Origin: Streptomyces sp. WZ.A104
GTDB lineage: Bacteria > Actinomycetota > Actinomycetes > Streptomycetales > Streptomycetaceae
Reading direction: 5' to 3'
DNA: 64,000 nucleotides
Assembly (NCBI RefSeq): GCF_002382885.1
Contig: NZ_NWVL01000018.1
Coordinates: 1-64,000, forward strand
In this document: in pieces, positions 55,797 through 64,000 of the stretch
Layout: each line of letters starts with the position of its first letter
How positions within the stretch are numbered: the first letter of the stretch is position 1
The notes under the pieces: generated by a model
Seen by the model: only the letters and a program-made list of their open reading frames with translations
The model's database searches: none
Told to the model about the DNA's origin: nothing
Position numbers and translations under genes: made by a program

Positions 55797-57250
55797 TCCG
55801 CTACATCCGGCGGGCCGCCGCCTTCTGTCTGCTGCTGCTCGTGGCGCTGCTCGTCAACGCGGCCCGCGTCCAGCTCTTCGAGGCCGAGGAGCTGAACGAC
55901 AACCCCGCCAACCGCCGTAGCGCCATTGCCCGTTACGACCAGCCGCGCGGCAACATCCTGGTCGGCGACCGGCCCGTGACCGGCAACCGGAGGACCGGCG
56001 AGCAGCTCGACTACGAGCGCACCTACCGGCACGGCCCGCTCTACGCCCCGGTGACCGGATACGCCTCGCAGACGTACGGCACCACGCTCATCGAGAACGC
56101 CGAGGACTCCGTCCTGTCCGGTACGGACTCAGCTCTGACGCCGCTGCCCTTCTGGAACGATTTCACGCGGAGCCGACAGCCGGGCGGCAATGTTGTCACC
56201 ACCGTCAAGGCGTCGGTGCAGCGGGCCGCGTACGACGGACTGCGCGGGCGGCGGGGCGCGGTGGCCGCCCTGGAGCCGTCGACGGGCAGGATCCTGGCCC
56301 TGGTCTCGACCCCCTCGTACGACCCCGAGCGGCTCTCCGGCACCGGTTCGGCCGTCACCGAGGCGTGGACCCGGCTGAACGCGGCCAAGAGCCTGCCGAT
56401 GCTCAACCGGGCCATCCGGCAGACCTATCCGCCCGGTTCCACCTTCAAGATCGTGACGGCGGCGGCGGCCCTGGAGTCCCGGGTGGTCACCGACCCGGAC
56501 GCGCCCACGGACACCCCGTCCCCGTACGTCCTGCCGAACACGAGGACCACCCTGCCCGACGAGTCTCGCGGCTGCGAGAAGGCCTCGCTGGCGGATGCGA
56601 TCCGGGTCTCCTGCAACACCGTGATGGCCCACCTGGGCGTGCGGGTCGGCCTGGCGGGGATGGCGGAGGCGGCCGGGAGGTTCGGCTTCAACGACTCCGG
56701 GCTGCGCATCCCGTCCGGGGTGGCCAGGAGCAACTTCGACACCGACATGAGCGAGGACCAGCTGGCCCTGTCGTCGATCGGGCAGTTCAACACGACCGCG
56801 ACCCCGCTCCAGATGGCGATGGTGGCCTCGGCGGTGGCGGGCGGCGGCGATCTGCGCCGCCCGCATCTGGTGGACCGGGTGACCACGCATGACGGGGACA
56901 CCGTCCGGCAGGAGGGTTCCCGGCCGTACGAGCGGGTGATGAGCCCGTCGACGGCGGTGCAGCTCCAGCGGATGATGGTCGACACGGTGGAGAACGGCAC
57001 CGGGTCGAACGCGGCGATCGACGGGGTGCGGGTCGGCGGCAAGACCGGAACGGCCCAGCACGGAGTCGACAACTCCGGTATTCCGTACGCCTGGTTCATC
57101 TCCTGGGCCGAGGCCCCGGGATCCGGCCGCCCGGCCGTCGCGGTCGCCGTGGTCGTGGAGGACGCCTCCGCCGACCGGGCCGACATCAGCGGCGGCGGCA
57201 GCGCGGCCCCGATCGCACGGGCGGTGATGGAGGCGGCGCTGGAGGAGTGA
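55793..57250 (+). CDS. pbpA: Class B penicillin-binding protein (transpeptidase)
   Basis: A 485-residue wall transpeptidase with one N-terminal membrane anchor (AAAFCLLLLVALLVNAARVQL) and a dimerisation region. The transpeptidase domain carries the motifs STFK (in PPGSTFKIV, catalytic Ser near residue 221), SCN (VSCNTV) and KTGT (GGKTGTAQ). It is short for the class, as in the actinobacterial PbpA group. GTG start; overlap with the SEDS gene indicates a working polymerase-transpeptidase pair. Confidence 0.94.
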   Translation: MIRYIRRAAAFCLLLLVALLVNAARVQLFEAEELNDNPANRRSAIARYDQPRGNILVGDRPVTGNRRTGEQLDYERTYRHGPLYAPVTGYASQTYGTTLIENAEDSVLSGTDSALTPLPFWNDFTRSRQPGGNVVTTVKASVQRAAYDGLRGRRGAVAALEPSTGRILALVSTPSYDPERLSGTGSAVTEAWTRLNAAKSLPMLNRAIRQTYPPGSTFKIVTAAAALESRVVTDPDAPTDTPSPYVLPNTRTTLPDESRGCEKASLADAIRVSCNTVMAHLGVRVGLAGMAEAAGRFGFNDSGLRIPSGVARSNFDTDMSEDQLALSSIGQFNTTATPLQMAMVASAVAGGGDLRRPHLVDRVTTHDGDTVRQEGSRPYERVMSPSTAVQLQRMMVDTVENGTGSNAAIDGVRVGGKTGTAQHGVDNSGIPYAWFISWAEAPGSGRPAVAVAVVVEDASADRADISGGGSAAPIARAVMEAALEE

Positions 57251-57285
57251 GGACGCGAGGCTGAACAGGGGGAGAGAGTGGGCCC

Positions 57286-58380
57286 ATGACGAGGACAACG
57301 AGGACGACGAGGACACCGTCCGCCGTGGCGCGGGCCCTGGAACGGATCGGGCGACTGGACCCGGCGCTCAACGCGTTCATCGAGGTCTGGCCGGACGAGG
57401 CGCTCGCCCGTGAGCCGGAGGCACGGGAACTCCCCCTGGGCGGGCTGCCGTTCGCGGTGAAGGGCCCGGCGGGCGCCCGCTCGTACGCGGCCCGCCGGCT
57501 GATCGCGGCGGGCGGGGTCCCGGTCGGCGCGACCTCCGTCCCCGGCCCCGGGACGGTCTGGCAGACCTGGGGACAGGGCGCCCACGGCCGTACGGTCAAC
57601 CCGTGGCGGGCGGACCGGACGCCGGGCGGTTCGTCGGCGGGCTCGGCGGTGGCGGTCGCGGCGGGGATGGCGGAGCTGGCGACCGGCAGCGACGGGGCCG
57701 GGTCGGTCCGCATCCCGGCCGCCTGGTGCGGGGTGTTCGGCCTGAAGACGACGAACGGGCTGCTCCCCTCCCCCGACCGGTCCGGGCTCGCGTCGGCGGG
57801 CGTGCTGGCCCGGTCGGCCGCGGGTGCTGAGCGGTATCTCCGCCATGTGCTGGACGGGTACGAGCCACCCGCCGCCCCGCCGCTCCCGCTTCCCGCCGTC
57901 TACAGCGAGGGCCTCGGCTTCGCGGACGTGGACCCGGAGGTGGCGGCCGTCGTCCGGGCGGCGGTGGACCGGCTCGTCGCGGCGGGGACCGTACGCCTGC
58001 TGGACACCGGCTGCGAACTGCTCGATCCGGCGCGGGCCTGGCAGGCGGTACGGGGCGGGGCACCCGGGGACCCGGCGGCCGTGGCGGTCCGGCGGGCGAA
58101 CGACGACCGGCTGGACGCGCTCTTCGCCGCCGCGCCCCTGCTGCTGACCCCGGTCACGCCGAACCGGCCGCATGGGCACGAGGGTCCGGGCGACCTTTAC
58201 TCCACTGCCCTGACCTGGGTGTTCAACCTGAGCGGCCACCCGGCGGCGAGCCTGCCCGCCGGGTTCACCGGGGACGGCTGCCCGGTGGGGCTCCAGCTGG
58301 TGGCGGCACGGGGGGCGGACGTCTCGCTGCTCGGAATGGCCCACGCCGTGGAGAGCATGCTGCCTACCGTGCGGTCATGA
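57286..58380 (+). CDS. Amidase-signature family enzyme
   Basis: A 364-residue amidase with the Ser-cisSer-Lys triad: Lys59 (FAVKGP), the cis-Ser in [14 protein letters not shown] (near 116) and the nucleophile Ser140 in [25 protein letters not shown] signature (seen as [12 protein letters not shown]). It hydrolyses an amide bond, and the substrate cannot be told. It is somewhat shorter than typical members (about 450), the middle region being compact. It is 35 bp after the PBP gene and overlaps the next gene (ATGA). Confidence 0.88.
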   Translation: MTRTTRTTRTPSAVARALERIGRLDPALNAFIEVWPDEALAREPEARELPLGGLPFAVKGPAGARSYAARRLIAAGGVPVGATSVPGPGTVWQTWGQGAHGRTVNPWRADRTPGGSSAGSAVAVAAGMAELATGSDGAGSVRIPAAWCGVFGLKTTNGLLPSPDRSGLASAGVLARSAAGAERYLRHVLDGYEPPAAPPLPLPAVYSEGLGFADVDPEVAAVVRAAVDRLVAAGTVRLLDTGCELLDPARAWQAVRGGAPGDPAAVAVRRANDDRLDALFAAAPLLLTPVTPNRPHGHEGPGDLYSTALTWVFNLSGHPAASLPAGFTGDGCPVGLQLVAARGADVSLLGMAHAVESMLPTVRS

Positions 58381-58862
58381 CCTCTATCGAGACAGAAATC
58401 AGCGGCGGAGAACACGAGTTGGCGCAGGTGAACATCTCACGGCTCAGATTCCCGCTGGATTCACCACAGTTGAAGGACTTCGTCGATGGGCTGGACCCGG
58501 TGAACACGGTCGCCGACGAAGCCGACGGGTTCCTCTGGCGACTGCGCTCCGACTCCGGGAACGCCACGGACGTCCCGGTCTTCGGGGACGACTGGCTGAT
58601 CGTGAACATGTCGGTGTGGCGGGACGTCGAAGCGCTCACCGCCTTCATGTACGCCGGGCGGCACCGGGAGCTGATGAGCCGGCGCCGCGAGTGGTTCGAG
58701 CAGATCCAGGAGGCGATGACCGCCCTGTGGTGGGTGCCGGCGGGGGTACGCCCGACGGTGGCGGACGCCGAGGAACGACTGCTGCACCTGCGCGAACACG
58801 GCCCGACCGAGCGAGCGTTCACCCTGCGCACCCGCTTCCCGGCACCGGCCGGAGTGCGCTGA
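58377..58862 (+). CDS. DUF3291-family protein
   Basis: A 161-residue protein with the DUF3291 pattern: [20 protein letters not shown] at the N-terminus, [23 protein letters not shown] in the middle, and [18 protein letters not shown] towards the end. The fold is a ferredoxin-like (ABM/antibiotic-monooxygenase-like) barrel in relatives; no function is known. It shares an ATGA overlap with the amidase gene. Confidence 0.86.
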   Translation: MTSIETEISGGEHELAQVNISRLRFPLDSPQLKDFVDGLDPVNTVADEADGFLWRLRSDSGNATDVPVFGDDWLIVNMSVWRDVEALTAFMYAGRHRELMSRRREWFEQIQEAMTALWWVPAGVRPTVADAEERLLHLREHGPTERAFTLRTRFPAPAGVR

Positions 58863-58873
58863 TCGACGACGGA

Positions 58874-58914
58874 CGGGCAGGCGGGCGGCGGGAGACTCCG
58901 GCGCCCCCTGCCCG
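58874..58914. terminator. Hairpin in a convergent gap
   Basis: CGGGCAG (58874-58880) pairs with CTGCCCG (58908-58914) around a G+C-rich loop that can fold further. It lies between two convergent genes. Confidence 0.45.
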
Positions 58915-58936
58915 GACCATGGCGGACCGTGGCAGG

Positions 58937-59794
58937 TCAGCCGATCGGCTTGCGGGCTTCCTCCCGGACCTTGGCGGTCTCCGCCGCGGCCTCGGCCAGG
59001 TCGATGGACCGGGGAGACTTGAGGATGCTCTCGGGCCGGATCAGCGCGACCATCGCGGCGGTGCTGTCGTCACCCCAGGCACACATCGGGATGTTGGCGA
59101 CACCGACGCCCTCCTTCGACTGCACGACCTGGCACTCGATCGTGATGTCGTACCCCGCCGGCGTGAACTTCTTGGGCGGCACGACGAGCTTCGCGCCGTC
59201 GCCCTCCGCCGCCCCCTCCATGATCTTGCCGCGCATGAATCCGGGGCTGGCCAGGCGCCCGTGCATCCCGGAGAGCACCAGGACCCCGCCCTTGTCCGAG
59301 CCGTACTGCGCGACGATCGCGTTGGCGTCGCGGATGCTGGCGTCGGGGGTCTCCTCGATCTCCTTGCCCTCCGTCTCCGAGAGGTCCTGGGTGAGGCTGA
59401 ACTCGCCGTCCAGCAGCTGCTTCTCCACGAGGAGTTCGTACTCCGCCTTCGGGTAGACCAGGTCGGAGCCCTTGTCGGCGAGCTGGGTGACGCCGAAGAC
59501 GATGCCGCCCGCCACGAGCAGCGCGCCGACCGCGATGCCGACGATCAGCCCGGTCTTCGTCCTGCGCGGCGGCTGCGGCCCCTGGGGCGGCCAGCCTCCC
59601 GCCCCCGGCCCGCCACCTGCGGGTATGCCGGGCTGCCCCCAGCCGCCCTGCTGCGGCGGGCCGGGAGGCTGCTGCGGGAAGCCGTAGGGCTGCTGCGGCA
59701 CCCCGGGGGCGGCGGCCGGCGGGCCGTAGGAGCCGTGCGAGGGCGGGGGCGGCGGCCCGTACGGGCCCTGCGATGGCTGCGGCGGGGTGGTCAT
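58937..59794 (-). CDS. Proline/glycine-rich single-pass membrane protein
   Basis: A 285-residue protein. Residues 1-78 are Pro/Gly/Gln/Tyr-rich (GPYGPPPPPSHGSYGPP, QQPYGFPQQPPGPPQQGG) and cytoplasmic, then comes one membrane helix (GLIVGIAVGALLVAGGIVFGV). An extracellular domain of about 175 residues follows with two Cys (TIECQVV, IPMCAWG). This is a common Streptomyces architecture with no known function. The ATG at 59794 has no ribosome site; TACCGT lies 6 nt upstream, so it is probably leaderless. Confidence 0.85.
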   Translation of the reverse strand: MTTPPQPSQGPYGPPPPPSHGSYGPPAAAPGVPQQPYGFPQQPPGPPQQGGWGQPGIPAGGGPGAGGWPPQGPQPPRRTKTGLIVGIAVGALLVAGGIVFGVTQLADKGSDLVYPKAEYELLVEKQLLDGEFSLTQDLSETEGKEIEETPDASIRDANAIVAQYGSDKGGVLVLSGMHGRLASPGFMRGKIMEGAAEGDGAKLVVPPKKFTPAGYDITIECQVVQSKEGVGVANIPMCAWGDDSTAAMVALIRPESILKSPRSIDLAEAAAETAKVREEARKPIG

Positions 59795-59800
59795 GGGCTC

Positions 59801-59806
59801 ACGGTA
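59801..59806 (-). promoter_or_regulatory. -10 box for leaderless transcription of the proline-rich membrane protein gene
   Basis: TACCGT (59806-59801 on the minus strand) is 6 nt before the ATG at 59794, and no Shine-Dalgarno is present. Confidence 0.45.
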
Positions 59807-59901
59807 CGACACGCCTACGAACGGGCGCCCGGCCGGGGAAGCCCACGCCAGAGCCGGCGCGCCGCCCGGAAGAGCCCGCACCAGAACCGGCGCGCACCCG
59901 G

Positions 59902-60816
59902 TCAGACCGCCTCCTGCCCCAACGGCTCCCGCTTGCGCCGCCATTCCTCCGGTGCCCCGGCCGTCCCGGTGGACGCTCCCACGACGCCCCCGGCGATGGC
60001 ACACGTGGTGTCCACGTCGCCGAACCCCTCCGCCGTCGCCCAGAGCGCCGCCTCCAGGTCGCCCTGATGACGGGCGGCGGTCCACAGCGCGAAGGGCACG
60101 GTGTCGTCGGCCCGTATGCGCTGCCCGTTGCCGAGGAGGTCCGCGGCCCTCCACGGTTCCGTGGTGAACGGGGTCCGGGCGGCGCGCCGGACCCCGTCCC
60201 GTACCGGCCCCTCCGGCGTCCCGTCCGCGACCGCGTCCAGTGTGAACTCGCCCCGTACCGAGAGCGCCGCCGCCACGGCGACCGCCACCGCGCCCGCGAT
60301 GCCGTCCGGGTGGGCGTGCGTGACCTCGGCCGAGAGCGCGGCCTGTTCCGCGACCCGGTGGAGGTCCTCGTGGAACCGGGCGCCGAGGGGTGCGACCCGC
60401 ATCGCCGCACCGTTACCCAGGCTGCCGCCGTCGAAGAGTCCGGGGGCCAGGGTGCGCCAGTCGGCCGGGGCCGAGAGGAGCTGCGGCAGCAGGAGGTGCA
60501 TGCCGTGGCCGTAGCCCCGTGCCTGGTCGGCGTCGAAGGCGAGGGCGTAGCAGAGCGCCAGGTGGTCCTGGTCGACCTGGCCGCGCTCGTCGAGGGAGCG
60601 TTGCAGGGCGAGCGCGAGGGCCGTGTCGTCGGTCCAGTGCCACAGGGGCTCCGGCGGGGTACGGCGGGCCCTGATCTCGTTCAGGGCCCGCCGCCGCTCG
60701 CGGAAGAGCGGGAACCAGCGCTCCCCGAACGCGTCGCCGAGCGCGAGCGCTTCGAGGCTGCGGCGGGCGGCCGCGAGACCGGCGGCGGTGGCGGCTGGGG
60801 GCGGGTTCGTCGTCAT
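59902..60816 (-). CDS. ADP-ribosylglycohydrolase family protein
   Basis: A 304-residue all-helical enzyme of the DraG/ARH family, which removes ADP-ribose from proteins or hydrolyses related glycosidic bonds. It has the N-terminal LALGDAFGERWF, the metal-site WTDDTALALAL, GGSLGNGAAMRVAPLG, and the second metal motif GDVDTTCAIAGGVVGA (Asp-x-Asp-Thr). All binuclear-metal motifs are present, so it should be active. No partner ADP-ribosyltransferase or DUF4433-type toxin is visible nearby. The ATG at 60816 has no good ribosome site. Confidence 0.9.
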   Translation of the reverse strand: MTTNPPPAATAAGLAAARRSLEALALGDAFGERWFPLFRERRRALNEIRARRTPPEPLWHWTDDTALALALQRSLDERGQVDQDHLALCYALAFDADQARGYGHGMHLLLPQLLSAPADWRTLAPGLFDGGSLGNGAAMRVAPLGARFHEDLHRVAEQAALSAEVTHAHPDGIAGAVAVAVAAALSVRGEFTLDAVADGTPEGPVRDGVRRAARTPFTTEPWRAADLLGNGQRIRADDTVPFALWTAARHQGDLEAALWATAEGFGDVDTTCAIAGGVVGASTGTAGAPEEWRRKREPLGQEAV

Positions 60817-60884
60817 ACGGGCATCGTGCCGCCGTTGCCCGGCGGCACGCATCCGAGTATCCGCTCGGGCATCCGCGTGGCTGC

Positions 60885-62000
60885 TCAGGCCGCGTCGGCC
60901 GCCGCCCCCTCCTCGATGGCGTCCGCCACCTCCGTCACCCGGGCCTGCTCCTCGGCGGCGAAGCGCTCGCGGTCCAGTTCCTCGGCTATCTCCTCGTCCT
61001 GCGACATGAGCAGGTCCAGGTTGGAGTCGCCGAGTTCGAGGACGCCCATGTCGACGTACGCCTTCTGGAGCCGTTCGCCCCACAGGCCGATGTCCTTGAC
61101 GCACGGGACGATCCGGCTGAACAGCAGCTTGCGGAAGAGCTGGAGGTACTCGGAGTGCTCGGAGAGCTCCTTCGCCTCCTGCTTGCCGATGCCGAAGTTC
61201 TCCAGGACCTCGACGCCGCTGAGCCGGTCGCGCATCAGGTAGCAGCCCTCGATGACGAACTCCTCGCGCTCGCGCAGTTCGGCGTCGCTGAGCTGCTTGT
61301 AGTAGTCCCGCAGCGCCATCCGCCCGAAGGCCACATGGCGGGCCTCGTCCTGCATGATGTACGCGAGGATCTGCTTCGGCAGCGGCTTGGTCGTGGTGTC
61401 GCGGATCATCCCGAAGGCGGCCAGTGCCAGGCCCTCTATCAGGACCTGCATCCCGAGGTAGGGCATGTCCCAGCGGGAGTCGCGCAGGGTGTCGCCCAGC
61501 AGGCCCTGGAGGTTGTCGTTGACCGGGTAGAGCATGCCGATCTTCTCGTGGAGGAAGCGGCCGTAGATCTCCGCGTGCCGGGCCTCGTCCATGGTCTGGG
61601 TGGCGGAGTAGAACTTGGCGTCCAGGTCGGGGACGGACTCCACGATCCGCGCGGCGCAGACCATCGCGCCCTGCTCACCGTGCAGGAACTGGCTGAACTG
61701 CCAGGAGGTGTAGTGCTTGCGCAGCTCACCCCGGTCATGGCCCGTCATCTTCGCCCAGTGCGGGGTGCCGTAGAGCGTGAGCACCTCGTCAGGGGTGCCG
61801 AGCGGGTCGGCGGGGTCGACCTCCAGGGACCAGTCGATGCGTTTGCTGCCGTCCCACTGCTTGTCCTTGCCCTTCTGGTAGAGGGCGAGGAGGCGTTCGC
61901 GGCCGTCGTCGTAGTCCCAGCTGAACCGGGCGGCTCCGGTGGCGGGGACCTGCCAGATCGGTTCGGCGGGCGGGGTGGTGTAGAGGTCATGTGTGGACAC
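60885..62000 (-). CDS. Ferritin-like diiron protein
   Basis: A 371-residue four-helix-bundle protein with the carboxylate/His ligands of a diiron site: HGEQGAM, DEARHAEIYGRF (ExxH), EGLALAAFG and DEARHVAFGRM (second ExxH). It resembles the ribonucleotide-reductase-R2-like / ferritin-like oxidases of actinobacteria. The N-terminus has SLEVDPADPLGTPDE and the C-terminus is acidic. The start is the GTG at 62000 with AAGGAG 6 nt upstream. It is divergent from an AurF-type oxygenase with 202 bp between them, so the two may share a pathway. The reaction is unknown. Confidence 0.87.
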   Translation of the reverse strand: MSTHDLYTTPPAEPIWQVPATGAARFSWDYDDGRERLLALYQKGKDKQWDGSKRIDWSLEVDPADPLGTPDEVLTLYGTPHWAKMTGHDRGELRKHYTSWQFSQFLHGEQGAMVCAARIVESVPDLDAKFYSATQTMDEARHAEIYGRFLHEKIGMLYPVNDNLQGLLGDTLRDSRWDMPYLGMQVLIEGLALAAFGMIRDTTTKPLPKQILAYIMQDEARHVAFGRMALRDYYKQLSDAELREREEFVIEGCYLMRDRLSGVEVLENFGIGKQEAKELSEHSEYLQLFRKLLFSRIVPCVKDIGLWGERLQKAYVDMGVLELGDSNLDLLMSQDEEIAEELDRERFAAEEQARVTEVADAIEEGAAADAA

Positions 62001-62130
62001 GGACGGCTCCTTCGCCTCGACTGGCTCATAAGTTCCGTGACACCGGCGGCAGTTGAGCGTGCCCACCCACCGTCTCCCCAGCAGGTTCACACGTTGGTAG
62101 ACAGCGGGTCAACAAGTCGTCCGCAGGGGA

Positions 62131-62171
62131 TTGACGGGCTTACTGACGAGCAGTCTCATAAGAGATGACTG
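62131..62171 (+). promoter_or_regulatory. Promoter and operator-like repeat before the AurF-type gene
   Basis: TTGACG (62131-62136), a 17-bp spacer and TCTCAT (62154-62159) form a plausible promoter. An inverted repeat CAGTC...GACTG (62151-62155 with 62167-62171) spans the -10 and could bind the TetR protein encoded downstream. Confidence 0.4.
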
Positions 62172-62202
62172 CCGGTAACCCCCAGCGTGAGGTGCTCCCG
62201 CC

Positions 62203-63138
62203 ATGACGACCGCGACCGATCGCGATATGACCCTGCTCCGTGACGCATTCGGGCCGCTCCGCGACCGCGAGCAGATCGCCGCGCGGCTGCTCGCATCCTC
62301 GGCCAGACACTCCTTCGGCCCCGACACCGAACTCGACTGGGACGCGGCCGTCGAGGAGGGCAAGTGGTTCTGGCCCCCGGAGCTGCTCTCGCTCTACGGC
62401 ACCCCGATGTGGGACCGCATGCCGGAGGAACAGCGCCTCGACCTCTCCCGGCACGAGGCCGCCGCGCTCGCCTCGCTCGGCATCTGGTTCGAGATCATCC
62501 TGATGCAGCTGCTGGTCCGGCACATCTATGACAAGCCCGTCACCAGCAACCACGTCCGCTACGCGCTCACCGAGATAGCCGACGAGTGCCGGCACTCGAT
62601 GATGTTCGGCCGCATGATCGACTGGGGCGGCGCCCCGACCTACCCGGTGCCGCGCGTCTATCACAACCTGGCGCGGGTCCTGAAGACCGTCTCCACCACC
62701 CCCGGTTCGTTCGCCGCGACCCTGCTCGGCGAGGAGATCCTCGACTGGATGCAGCGCCTGACGTTCCCGGACGACCGGGTGCAGACCCTGGTGCGCGGGG
62801 TGACCCGCATCCATGTGATCGAGGAGGCCCGGCACGTCCGGTACGCCCGCGAAGAGCTGCGCCGCCAGATGGTGACCGCCCCGCGCTGGGAGCGCGAACT
62901 CACCAGGGTCAGCTGCGGCGAGGCGGCCCGCGTCTTCTCCGTCTGCTTCGTCAACCCGCAGGTGTACGAGAACGTCGGCCTGGACCGCCGGGCGGCCGTG
63001 GCCGAGGTGAGGGCGAGCGGCCACCGCACCGAGGTCATGCAGACCGGCGCCAAGCGGCTGACGGACTTCTTCGACGACATCGGGCTGCTGAACGGCGTCG
63101 GTCGCAGACTGTGGCGGAGCTCCGGGCTGCTGGCCTGA
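62203..63138 (+). CDS. AurF-family diiron oxygenase
   Basis: A 311-residue relative of the p-aminobenzoate N-oxygenase AurF (PF11583 type). It has the N-terminal DWDAAVEEGKWFWPPE, helix ligands FEIILMQLLVRH, EIADECRHSMMFGRMI (ExxH), LLGEEILDWMQR and the second ExxH IEEARHVRYAREEL. All expected diiron ligands are present. Relatives oxidise arylamines or act on lipids; no biosynthetic genes adjoin, so the substrate is unknown. The TetR regulator follows 34 bp downstream on the same strand. Confidence 0.9.
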   Translation: MTTATDRDMTLLRDAFGPLRDREQIAARLLASSARHSFGPDTELDWDAAVEEGKWFWPPELLSLYGTPMWDRMPEEQRLDLSRHEAAALASLGIWFEIILMQLLVRHIYDKPVTSNHVRYALTEIADECRHSMMFGRMIDWGGAPTYPVPRVYHNLARVLKTVSTTPGSFAATLLGEEILDWMQRLTFPDDRVQTLVRGVTRIHVIEEARHVRYAREELRRQMVTAPRWERELTRVSCGEAARVFSVCFVNPQVYENVGLDRRAAVAEVRASGHRTEVMQTGAKRLTDFFDDIGLLNGVGRRLWRSSGLLA

Positions 63139-63159
63139 AGCGGTGCGGGCCACAGGCTC

Positions 63160-63165
63160 TAGTCT
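63160..63165 (+). promoter_or_regulatory. -10 box for leaderless transcription of the TetR gene
   Basis: TAGTCT is 7 nt before the ATG at 63173. It would allow the regulator to be made independently of the oxygenase gene. Confidence 0.45.
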
Positions 63166-63172
63166 CGGTGGC

Positions 63173-63955
63173 ATGACGCCCACCGCCGCAGTCCCGCAGC
63201 CCCGTGCGACGTACCGCAGGCTCAGTGTCGAGGAGCGCCGCGCCCAGCTGCTGCTGGCCGCGCTCGGCCTCTTCGCGCACCGGGCCCCCGACGAGGTCTC
63301 GCTCGACGACGTGGCGGTGGCGGCCGGGGTGTCCCGGCCGCTGGTCTACCGCTACTTCCCCGGCGGGCGGCAGCAGTTGTACGAGGCCGCGCTCGGCTCG
63401 GCGGCCGACGAGCTGAAGCTGTGCTTCACCGAGCCGCCGGAGGGCCCGCCCACCGAGCGGGTCGCCCGGGTCCTGGACCGCTATCTGCGCTTCGTCGACG
63501 AGCACGACACCGGGTTCAGCGCCCTGCTGCGCGGCGGCAGCGTCGTGGAGACCTCCCGTACGACGACGATCGTGGACGGGGTGCGCAGGGCGGCCGCCGA
63601 CGAGATCCTGCGCCACCTGGGACGGATCGGCGGCGCGGGGGAGGGGGAGCAGCCCGCCGGGCCGCGGCTGCGGATGATGGTGCGCAGCTGGATCGCGGCC
63701 GTCGAGGCCGCCTCGCTGATCTGGCTCGACGACGGGAAGCGGCCCTCCGCCGCCGAGCTGCGCGGCTGGCTGGTCGACCACCTCATCGCCCTCCTCGCGG
63801 CCACCGCCGCCACCGACCCGGAGACCGCGTCCGTGGTGAGCGACCTGCTGGCGCTGGAGACCGCCGGGGGACCGGCGGGACAGCTAGCGGAGCGGGTGAT
63901 TCCGGTCGTTGCGGAGGCGGCGCACCTGCTGCCCGCGGCGGCTGCGTCAGACTGA
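63173..63955 (+). CDS. TetR-family transcriptional regulator
   Basis: A 260-residue regulator with an N-terminal helix-turn-helix (RRAQLLLAALGLFAHRAPDE, then VSLDDVAVAAGVSRPLVYRYFPGG with the typical recognition helix). A helical ligand-binding domain of about 190 residues follows. It is longer than most TetR proteins, resembling the actinobacterial group with a large effector pocket. It probably controls the divergent diiron genes upstream; the ligand is unknown. The ATG at 63173 gives the family N-terminus and has a TANNNT box 7 nt upstream. The last 45 bp of the window hold no gene. Confidence 0.9.
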   Translation: MTPTAAVPQPRATYRRLSVEERRAQLLLAALGLFAHRAPDEVSLDDVAVAAGVSRPLVYRYFPGGRQQLYEAALGSAADELKLCFTEPPEGPPTERVARVLDRYLRFVDEHDTGFSALLRGGSVVETSRTTTIVDGVRRAAADEILRHLGRIGGAGEGEQPAGPRLRMMVRSWIAAVEAASLIWLDDGKRPSAAELRGWLVDHLIALLAATAATDPETASVVSDLLALETAGGPAGQLAERVIPVVAEAAHLLPAAAASD

Positions 63956-64000
63956 CCCGGTGAAGAGCGAGAACACCCCTTTCCGCGGCGGCCCCCTGGA

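Overview
The window is chromosomal DNA of a Streptomyces or very close relative. Evidence: GC content above 70 percent with G or C in almost every third codon position, many GTG and TTG starts, leaderless promoters, an Arg/Asp-repeat-rich Rho, and the gene order STAS / 3-hydroxybutyryl-CoA dehydrogenase / cob(I)alamin adenosyltransferase / chitinase / DUF2550 / atp operon / glycosyl-1-phosphate transferase / SHMT / tsaC / prmC / prfA / rpmE / LCP / rho / thrB / thrC / hom / lysA / nrtL, which I recognise from Streptomyces chromosomes (synteny recalled, not computed).

Layout. 1-2771: a partial ATPase, a STAS regulator, a fatty-acid or PHB-type dehydrogenase and a cobalamin adenosyltransferase. 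2796-5372: a membrane protein divergent from a NarL-type two-component system. 5402-7510: a secreted CBM2-FnIII-GH18 chitinase whose promoter overlaps two DasR-like sites, followed by a terminator. 7551-15869 (minus): DUF2550, then the complete F1Fo ATP synthase operon atpIBEFHAGDC. 16136-23963 (minus): wall-polymer lipid-sugar transferase, SHMT paralogue, a phosphatase-fold protein whose catalytic Cys is Ser, the t6A enzyme TsaC, PrmC with its substrate RF1, L31, and an LCP wall-polymer ligase. 24070-25876: a secreted trypsin with FG-GAP repeats, ending in a perfect 23-bp hairpin. 26030-34770 (minus): rho, thrB, thrC, hom, lysA, nrtL (aspartate-family amino acids and a catalytic-domain-less ArgRS relative). 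34934-35652: a single-domain response regulator, tRNA-Arg(CCG) and its intrinsic terminator.

35699-40708 looks accessory and lies beside the tRNA: a small secreted protein with a triplicated 3' end, a two-gene predicted conflict system (Trypco2 protein plus trypsin-STAND NTPase-TPR protein), and the wreck of a dehydrogenase gene. 40741-42225 is glyA under a ZTP (pfl) riboswitch. 42367-48165 holds an unknown membrane protein convergent with a Ser/Thr kinase, then Ku divergent from a stand-alone LigD polymerase domain (NHEJ). 48162-51341 holds tandem repeats, paired palindromes, a HEAT-repeat protein with an expanded internal repeat, and a zinc-ribbon protein. 51500-57250: lipoprotein plus histidine kinase without a regulator, an SH3 secreted protein, and a RodA/PBP2-type pair. 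57286-63955: amidase, DUF3291, a proline-rich membrane protein, an ADP-ribosylglycohydrolase, and two divergent diiron proteins with a TetR regulator.

The strongest leads are the Trypco2/trypsin-STAND pair next to a tRNA, the Ser-for-Cys phosphatase, the glyA riboswitch with its Shine-Dalgarno hairpin, the paired palindromes before the HEAT gene, the diiron pair with TetR, and a set of six genes with TANNNT boxes exactly 6-7 nt before the start codon (leaderless transcripts).
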